Positions 25,898-32,500 of a stretch of DNA of 35,493 bases are shown one piece after another; the first letter of the stretch is position 1, and each line of letters opens with the position of its first letter. The position numbers and the translations under genes are program-made. The notes under the pieces were generated by a model that worked only from the letters and a program-made list of their open reading frames with translations, made no database searches and was not told the origin of the DNA. The stretch covers positions 1 through 35,493 of the forward strand of contig SUPR01000032.1 in assembly GCA_005191425.1 (NCBI GenBank), given 5' to 3'. The DNA is from Candidatus Helarchaeota ASGARD archaeon Hel_GB_B (GTDB taxonomy: Archaea > Asgardarchaeota > Lokiarchaeia > Helarchaeales > HEL-GB-B).

Positions 25898-26313
25898 ACG
25901 TTAACTATTTTCAAATTCTAAAGAAACATCATATAAATTTTAGACTTTAATTGGTTAATTTAATTCTTAAACGAATGAATTATAGGTAAAAAATTATTAA
26001 ATAGATTTTTATTATCTATCTATTATCATTTTTTGATATAATAATGATGTGTAATTAAAATTTTTGAATGTTATTATAACTAATTTTAAAAAAAATAGTA
26101 TAAAATTTAAAAAATTACCTATAAAATCTAATATATTGTAATTTGAAAATTAGTCCGTAGATTACAAATTCATTAAGTAAAATATTTTTATAGAATTGTA
26201 TATTTAACTTTAATCGGTATGTTCTATTATATTACATATTTAAAATTATAAATAGAAATTATTAAATTAAGAAGTAAATATTTAATAAGTTAATACAAGA
26301 TGATGATCAAAAA
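25898..26313. other. 416-base intergenic region upstream of the Roadblock gene
   Basis: This is the longest gene-free stretch of the window. It is extremely AT-rich. I see no ORF of note and no RNA-like GC stems. An exact 10-base inverted repeat, TTATAGGTAA at 25980-25989 and TTACCTATAA at 26115-26124, may be chance. TATA-like stretches at about 26237-26256 (CATATTTAAA, TTATAAATAG) are the likely promoter. GATGATC at 26302-26308 is the ribosome site of the Roadblock gene. The unusual length may reflect strong regulation. Confidence 0.45.
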
Positions 26314-27243
26314 ATGTCATTAACTGAAGATCAAATTCATACATTACAGAAATTATTGTCAAATCTTGAGAGTCATACTGAGTTAGAAGCAACAGCAGTT
26401 GTTACAATTGAAGGTATGCGAATTGCATGTGCTGTTTCTGGCGATCTAGATGCTGATGTATATTCGGCTGCCTCTGCAGCATTAGTTAATTTGGGGGAAA
26501 CTACTTTAAAACAATTAAATCATGGGTCACTTAAAGAAATAATTGTTCGTGGCGATGATGGATATACAATTTTGACCAGAGCTGGGGAATCATACATGGT
26601 CGTTGGGTCATGTAAAATTGGGTCTAGAATGGGTTATTATTTAGCATTATTACATAGATTTTGTAAGAAGGTTGAAAATATAGTTAAAGGCGAGGGTGTT
26701 TCTGCTCCTGCTCCTACCCCTGCCCCCACACCACAAATATCCCCACCTGTCCAGCAGCATGTAGTATCCAATCCTTCACCAACGCCTGAATATTCAGCTT
26801 CGCAACCAACAAATATTTTACCTTCGACATCTAAAGATAAAGCTGCAATTGAATCAGCTCTAGATGCTTTATCAATGTTAGAAGAAACTGAACCCCCTGA
26901 ATCTATTTCATCGCAACCTCCTGAACTTGCATCTGCCCCCTCTCAACCACTTATAGAAAATTTTGGTGATTCCACAGGTTTAGAAGATGCATTAAAGACT
27001 TTAGGGGCAGTTGAAGACCAATCTTCTGCTCCCAAAGTTGATATAAATACTGATGCATTAGTTGATGCTCTTCGACCTTCTACACCAGTAAAAGAGCCTG
27101 AACCTTCTTCTTCCCCGCCATTTGTCCCCTCACAGAGTGTATGTTCATCTTCTTCGTCAGATGATATTTTTAATATTTCTGATAAAGAAGCAGTACTAGA
27201 AGCACTAAAAGTATTGGGATGGGAAGAAGATGAGAATGAGTAA
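26314..27243 (+). CDS. Roadblock/LC7 domain protein with long disordered tail
   Basis: The 309-residue protein has a Roadblock/LC7 domain at 1-122: the first helix LTEDQIHTLQKLLSNLES, strand ATAVVTIEGMRIACAVSG, helix DADVYSAASAALVNLGETTLKQL, strand EIIVRGDDGYTILTRAG, and strand YMVVGSC followed by YYLALLHRFCKKVENIV. These domains dimerise and regulate small GTPases in Asgards, bacteria (MglB) and eukaryotes (Ragulator). Residues 128-309 are Pro/Ser/Thr-rich and disordered, with short acidic amphipathic helices recurring at about 178-191, 222-235, 247-253 and 292-305. It is convergent with the KaiC-Lrp operon across 51 bases. No small GTPase gene is in the window. Confidence 0.88.
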   Translation: MSLTEDQIHTLQKLLSNLESHTELEATAVVTIEGMRIACAVSGDLDADVYSAASAALVNLGETTLKQLNHGSLKEIIVRGDDGYTILTRAGESYMVVGSCKIGSRMGYYLALLHRFCKKVENIVKGEGVSAPAPTPAPTPQISPPVQQHVVSNPSPTPEYSASQPTNILPSTSKDKAAIESALDALSMLEETEPPESISSQPPELASAPSQPLIENFGDSTGLEDALKTLGAVEDQSSAPKVDINTDALVDALRPSTPVKEPEPSSSPPFVPSQSVCSSSSSDDIFNISDKEAVLEALKVLGWEEDENE

Positions 27244-27294
27244 CCCAATTTATAGATTAAAAAGATCAAAATTTTAAATTTATACATTAATTTA

Positions 27295-28023
27295 TTAAAT
27301 TTCACCACTGGGCAAAACAATTAAACCTTTATCACTTATTTCAAAGGGATATCTCTTTAATGAATGAGAAGTACCTCTCATTTTTCTAACTAATATCGAG
27401 CGTCTTAGCTCTGCTGATTCCTCTCGCAAATCTAATTGAATAACTCCTTGTGTTATGAATTCTTCAATTCTGAAACGAGTATAATTATCTGGCCCGATCA
27501 TTTCACAAGTCATTAAAGAAGTACAATTAATTTCTCTTAATAAGGCACTTAACCTAAATATTGCAGCTCTTAAGGAGGATTCTCCCTCATATTGTACTTC
27601 AAGCCCGCTAATTGAATCAATTACTATCCTCTTAGCATTTAATTCTTTTGAGGCTCTATAAATCTCTTGAGCTAATGTATTAACATCAAATCCACGGTGT
27701 AATGCGTACTTTTCATTTGTTGGAAGTCCTGCTTTACTCGATGCTGCATCAACAATTGCAAATTTGTTTTCATTTTCTAATTTACGTAAATCCCAGCCAA
27801 AATTTAAAGCTTCTCTTCTTAATTCGTCAGGTCTTTCTTCTAATGTTACAAGAATTCCTGGCTCATTAAATTCTATTGCTCCCTTTACCAAAAATTCCAT
27901 TGAAAATATAGTTTTTCCGGTACCTGTACCCCCAGCAACTAAAATACAAGTACCTCTTAAAAGTCCGCCCCCTAATATTTCATCTAATCCATCAATTCCG
28001 CTGTTAATACGTTCAACTCCCAT
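27295..28023 (-). CDS. KaiC-like RecA-superfamily ATPase
   Basis: This single-domain KaiC-type ATPase of 242 residues opens with VERINSGIDGLDEILGGGLLRG, then Walker A GGTGTGKT at 31-38, the catalytic acidic pair in TLEERPDEL (62-63), Walker B RIVIDSISGLE with Asp136, and LMTCEMIGP after it. The C-terminal part ILVRKMRGTSHS matches the KaiC/GvpD basic segment that contacts the neighbouring subunit's nucleotide. Archaeal single KaiC proteins are signalling ATPases with unknown outputs. GGTGAT lies three bases before the ATG. It follows the Lrp gene by 15 bases and likely shares its transcript. Confidence 0.92.
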   Translation of the reverse strand: MGVERINSGIDGLDEILGGGLLRGTCILVAGGTGTGKTIFSMEFLVKGAIEFNEPGILVTLEERPDELRREALNFGWDLRKLENENKFAIVDAASSKAGLPTNEKYALHRGFDVNTLAQEIYRASKELNAKRIVIDSISGLEVQYEGESSLRAAIFRLSALLREINCTSLMTCEMIGPDNYTRFRIEEFITQGVIQLDLREESAELRRSILVRKMRGTSHSLKRYPFEISDKGLIVLPSGEI

Positions 28024-28038
28024 AATATCACCATATAA

Positions 28039-28509
28039 TTACAATGATTCTAAATTTAAAAATTCATCTCCTTTTAGAATTTCAAGTTCATCATATTCTA
28101 TTTTAATTATATCTGGATCTCTTTCTAAATTTTTTACTATCTTATTTAATTCTTCTTCGTTTTTTACCTTAATTAGTCCTATAATTGTTACTTTATCTTC
28201 TAAAATCCCAATGAAATTAAATTGTTCACTCAATTCTTTACCTAACATCCTTGCTTTTTTAATAGACGCATCAGCTATAATATGTCCACCAACCTTCAAT
28301 TTAATCATAAATGTACGGTTTTTTTCATAATCTTCAATGATAACCGTAAATTTTTTAATAATACCGCGTTCCTTCATCTTCTTAACATGAAAATGTAATG
28401 TTGTGTCTGGTATTCCTAATTGTTTGGCCAATTTAGTATAAGGAATTCTACTATCTTCTTTTAATCCTTTTAATATTTTCTTGTCTAATTCAGATAATGT
28501 ATATACCAT
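28039..28509 (-). CDS. Lrp/AsnC-family transcriptional regulator
   Basis: The N-terminal winged helix-turn-helix (LSELDKKILKGLKEDSRI..TKLAKQLG, then IPDTTLHFHVKKMKERGIIKKF) is followed by a ligand/oligomerisation RAM domain (KLKVGGHIIADASIKKA, LEDKVTIIGLIKVKNEEELNKIVKNL). I use the ATG at 28509, with GTGA five bases before it, giving 156 residues. The GTG at 28518 is three codons longer and has no ribosome site. Lrp-type proteins form octamers and sense small effectors. It heads the two-gene unit with the KaiC-like ATPase; it may regulate its own operon. The effector is unknown. Confidence 0.92.
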   Translation of the reverse strand: MVYTLSELDKKILKGLKEDSRIPYTKLAKQLGIPDTTLHFHVKKMKERGIIKKFTVIIEDYEKNRTFMIKLKVGGHIIADASIKKARMLGKELSEQFNFIGILEDKVTIIGLIKVKNEEELNKIVKNLERDPDIIKIEYDELEILKGDEFLNLESL

Positions 28510-28589
28510 CCAATTCACTGAAAACCTTTAGAAGATTAATTGAATGACTTTATTGATATTCCTATATTATAATATTTTATTTTAATCTT

Positions 28590-28637
28590 ATTATTTTTTA
28601 TTAAAAAAATAATCAAAATAGATATTAAAAAAATAAT
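28590..28637 (-). terminator. Tandem poly-T terminator region
   Basis: A 14-base word ATTAAAAAAATAAT occurs twice, at 28600-28613 and 28624-28637, 24 bases apart. On the minus strand each gives a T7 run, the expected archaeal termination signal, after the membrane-protein pair and before the Lrp gene. The left copy can also pair with the T-rich stretch before it (about 28590-28599). Confidence 0.5.
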
Positions 28638-28691
28638 GAATTTATTGAAATAATTTTTGGATATCTGTCATTTATTTTTATGAACATTCCA

Positions 28692-29030
28692 TCAATCTTC
28701 TATTTTAAATAGTAGATTCAACAAAAATTTGTATCCTTTTTTAACGAATATTATAAAACCTATTGATAAGAAAAATAATCCTGCAAATATTGAAAAAATG
28801 AGCAGTATTTGGATACCCATTTTAAGCTCTAAGAAAAACGTGAAGAAATTAGTATTTCCAGAATACGAAAAGAATATCTCTATAAGGCTCCATAGACCGC
28901 CAAAAATAATCACAATTAATGATATCATGATACCCCAGCTTATAAATTTTGCAGTTAATTTTTCTGTAGTAGTCCACTGTATTTTTAATTGTGGGACTTC
29001 ATATTCATCTTCTTTATTTTCATTATTCAA
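28692..29030 (-). CDS. Small membrane protein, translationally coupled to the gene before it
   Basis: I start this gene at the TTG at 29030, which follows GGTGAGG and overlaps the stop of the preceding gene by eight bases. The frame is open further upstream to 29093, but that would read 70 bases of the earlier gene. The 112-residue product has a charged start (NNENKEDEYEVPQL), two membrane helices (about FISWGIMISLIVIIFGGLW and ILLIFSIFAGLFFLSIGFIIF) and a basic end. I do not recognise the family. The coupled pair probably works as a complex. Confidence 0.7.
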   Translation of the reverse strand: MNNENKEDEYEVPQLKIQWTTTEKLTAKFISWGIMISLIVIIFGGLWSLIEIFFSYSGNTNFFTFFLELKMGIQILLIFSIFAGLFFLSIGFIIFVKKGYKFLLNLLFKIED

Positions 29031-29349
29031 TTTCCTCACCAAATAACCATTTATAAAATTGACTTCTTCCTTTTTTCCAAATATAAATTGCAATTGTTAG
29101 TCCTACGAAAAAGCAACCCATTAATGTCCCAAAAATTAGTATTTTAAGTCCCCACGGGCATGCACCTGTTATTGTAAATGGGTCAGAGAAATACCACATC
29201 CACTTGGTCGAAAAGCCGGATGGAATGGGGATAAGTTCGACCAATGAATATAGGACACCTATGTAAATTCCAAGAAATAGTATAATGATGATAAAAGTTA
29301 ATATAGCTATTATCCTTTTTCTATTTTTTAATTTTTTATCTATAGTCAT
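29023..29349 (-). CDS. Small two-helix membrane protein
   Basis: From the ATG at 29349, preceded by GTGAAT, the protein has 108 residues. It has a basic start (KKLKNRKRI), a membrane helix IIAILTFIIIILFLGIYIG, an outside loop with two Trp and Pro residues (LIPIPSGFSTKWMWYFSDP), and a second helix (LKILIFGTLMGCFFVGLTIAIYIW). It ends with FYKWLFGEEIE, which overlaps the next gene's ribosome site. The loop order suggests both ends are cytoplasmic. I do not recognise a family. Confidence 0.7.
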   Translation of the reverse strand: MTIDKKLKNRKRIIAILTFIIIILFLGIYIGVLYSLVELIPIPSGFSTKWMWYFSDPFTITGACPWGLKILIFGTLMGCFFVGLTIAIYIWKKGRSQFYKWLFGEEIE

Positions 29350-29522
29350 AATATTCACATTAATAATGATTAATTAATTGAATATTAATAAATCTTATAA
29401 TTTTTATTTATTTAAAAATTTAAGTTTTTAAAAAAGTGGTTAATTGAGTAAAATTTAACATTGAAAAAGAAAAAAACAAATAAAATTAAATGCTATTCAA
29501 GAAAAAAAAGAAAATTTTATTA

Positions 29523-32500
29523 TTATTTTTTCAACTTTTTCTTTTCTTCCCTTTTTCGGAAAATAAATAGAAATGTGAAAAAAATTGTTATAAATAAGAT
29601 CATAAATGGTAATATATAATCAATAAATATACCAAATACCGATAATTCTATTTTAATTGGTTCTTTTGTTTCGTATAATAGTTGGTTCGTATTGTTTTCA
29701 TCGATATAATAGATCTTTAGTATCAAATTATGGTCTCCGAAGTCCCATGGAAGGCTATTATATGAAAATTGAATATAAATATATTCTTTTTCAAAATATT
29801 CCTTTAAAGTATAATTAACTGAGGTTATATCATTAGAGCCCTCCCAATAATATACAACATTTATTTTTGATTCAACAGACCTATGATTTTCTAAAAAGAC
29901 GCTTATATACCCTGATTGCCCTTGTAATAAAGATTGCGGGAAATAGCAATTATCAATTCCTATATTTGAAGTAATTTCGATAGAAAATTGATATTGATCT
30001 GCCCCTTCATATTGAATTGTATAATTCTGTCTATGAATTTCTATTGTCCCCGTATAAGTACCTTTAGGAATTGATAGAACTGGTCTAAATGTTAAATAAA
30101 ATTCTCTAGTTTCATTGGGTAATAATAATTCTGATTTATAAATATCTTTTAAGGCTATAGATTGCATTCGTATTGAAAAATATGCGTTTACATGCTTCTT
30201 GAAATTCTGTGCTTTTAATACAAATTCTCTTTGATCGTCTTGTGCGATTTTATTTGGGACAGTAATTGATATTATTTCTATTGCGTTGCGTATAGATATT
30301 GTAATAAAATAACTATGTAGCCATCGTCCTTGATATGAAATATCTGCATAAAGCTTATAATCACCTACTTGACATCGTTCATCAATTTTTAAATCTTGTA
30401 AAAAGCTAGTATAGCCAGGATGAACTACTACGGAACGATTTATTTCAATAATGAAGTTATTCTCACCATAAAAAGTGATATTAGTGGTAGCATCCGATAA
30501 TCTTTCATTTTTTATAGTTATATTAATAGTAAATATATCTCCTTGTGCTATTATTGGATTTTTTGTGGTATAATTTGCAATAAATAGTCCATAACCCACA
30601 CTGACTCTTACAAGATAATCGGTGGAAGAATACCATGTTTTTGGTGTTATTGATGTATTTACATGGGATGCATGGAATGTAATATTATAAATACCTTCAA
30701 ATATCGATTGGTTTGAAACCGGGCCAAAAAATACTTCAAACCAACCGTCTGAATCTGTCGTTATTATTTTTGACTCCCACATAGAACCATTATTTGTAAA
30801 ATAAATTGTGGCATTTATATGTGCATTTGGGATACCTTGTGGGTTTAACAAATTTGTATTATCTACATATCTCCCTTTTATATCAATAACATCTTCCCCT
30901 AATACATAAGCATAATATGCAAAATCCTTTTGGTAATTGTTTCCGGAAGAGCCAAAAACTGGCAGAAATTTTAATAATTTATCATTTTTATAAGCTCCAA
31001 CTGAAACAATTGCAGTTTTAGCCCGTTTTATGTAAAAAATATTATAATATGAACCAAATGAATCATTTAGGGCTGAAACATATATGAAAATATTTTCGGA
31101 ATTTGATATATTTATGTTTCCTATATAATATTCACTAGTATTTTCATTAAATGAAACTTTTAATTTATTAAATATTATTTCTTGGGTCACACCCTCTCCT
31201 TTATGCCATTTAATTATTGTTATATTCACTATTCCTGTTTTTGTGTTATTAAATTTATCTTTTAAAGTGAATGATATATTTGCATATTCGCCAATAGGTG
31301 GACAATTACTAGCTGAAATCTTTATTGATCCATTTAACCAATTTCCTAAAAATGTAGTATTAACGATATTAAAGACTTTTATTAATGCTTGAATGCACAA
31401 ACTACTGGAAACTAAATCACCTGGATATATATTTGGAATTGGACGAGTATACAAATATCCACTTCTATTTACAAATGAATAAAACCCTGGTGTTGTTAAA
31501 GATGTTGTGTGATTTCCCATATATGTAATTAAAAAGTGTAATGTTGTTTCAATATAATAATAATGCATTTTATTTTTTGAGGTATTAAATAAATCCATTA
31601 GTGCCAAAACAGCCCATGAATTATATTCTAGAAACTTGGTCATATTATATTTAATTTGGGGAAATGACCAATTTGAGTATGTTTTTCTATAAAAGCCCCC
31701 ATATTTATCGTCCCATAAATGATTTTGTAAAACTTGAGCAGTAGCATTTGCCATTCTGTAGCAACTCAAATTATAATAGCTAGAGTTATCAAATAACTTG
31801 TGCATTTTCAGGTTCACAATAATAGCTAGAGAATTTGATTTAGTGTCTTTGTCCCAGAATTTAGACCATCCAGTACTATTTCCAAATGAATAATATCCAC
31901 CGTTTGTTTTATCCCAAAAAGTGGTATTAATTGTTTGGTATGTTAAGTTGACCATTTTCAGAGCTTGATTCCTAATTGTTTGTCTCAACTCTATGGTCTG
32001 ATTAATTTTAAGCCCTGCTAACATTGCAAGAAAATTATCCGTTGAACTTATATTTGGGTTAGATGTGGTATTATCGCTTCTGTAGCACCCTAATGTCGAA
32101 TCCCAAAATGTATTATTTAAATATAACCAAGTATTGTTTGCTAAGTCCAAATAAAAATTGTCATGAGTACTTTGATAGATATCTAAAAAAGTGATCACTG
32201 CCAGCGCATTATCATAAAGAAATGTTTTATTTTCTATAGCCCCTGATGTGTTATATTCAAGAAATCCTGAAATATTTTCTTTAGGAATAGTCATTAGATT
32301 ATTTTCGAGGTATTCTGCAGCCAATTTTTGGGCATTTATTAAAGTATCATTTCCATACCAGTTATAGCTAAGTATTGTCGATCCAATTATATTAATAATG
32401 TCGTTAATTCCTTTCAGTATCAATAAATTTCCTGAAGTTGAAACAATTGAATTAAAAGATGAATTATAAAAACCGTTTTTGGTCATTTTGAGATATTTAA

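Noticed and set aside
26943..27320. Minus-strand open frame of about 125 codons under the Roadblock tail
   Set aside because: It is antisense to the repetitive tail; low complexity explains its length.
27764..28330. Plus-strand open frame of about 188 codons, rich in Ser and Pro
   Set aside because: It is antisense across the KaiC-like and Lrp genes. Both have complete motifs, and the Ser/Pro bias is what the reverse of such codons gives.
29031..29093. Upstream extension of the small membrane protein gene
   Set aside because: It would read inside the preceding gene; GGTGAGG and the TTG at 29030 give a better coupled start.
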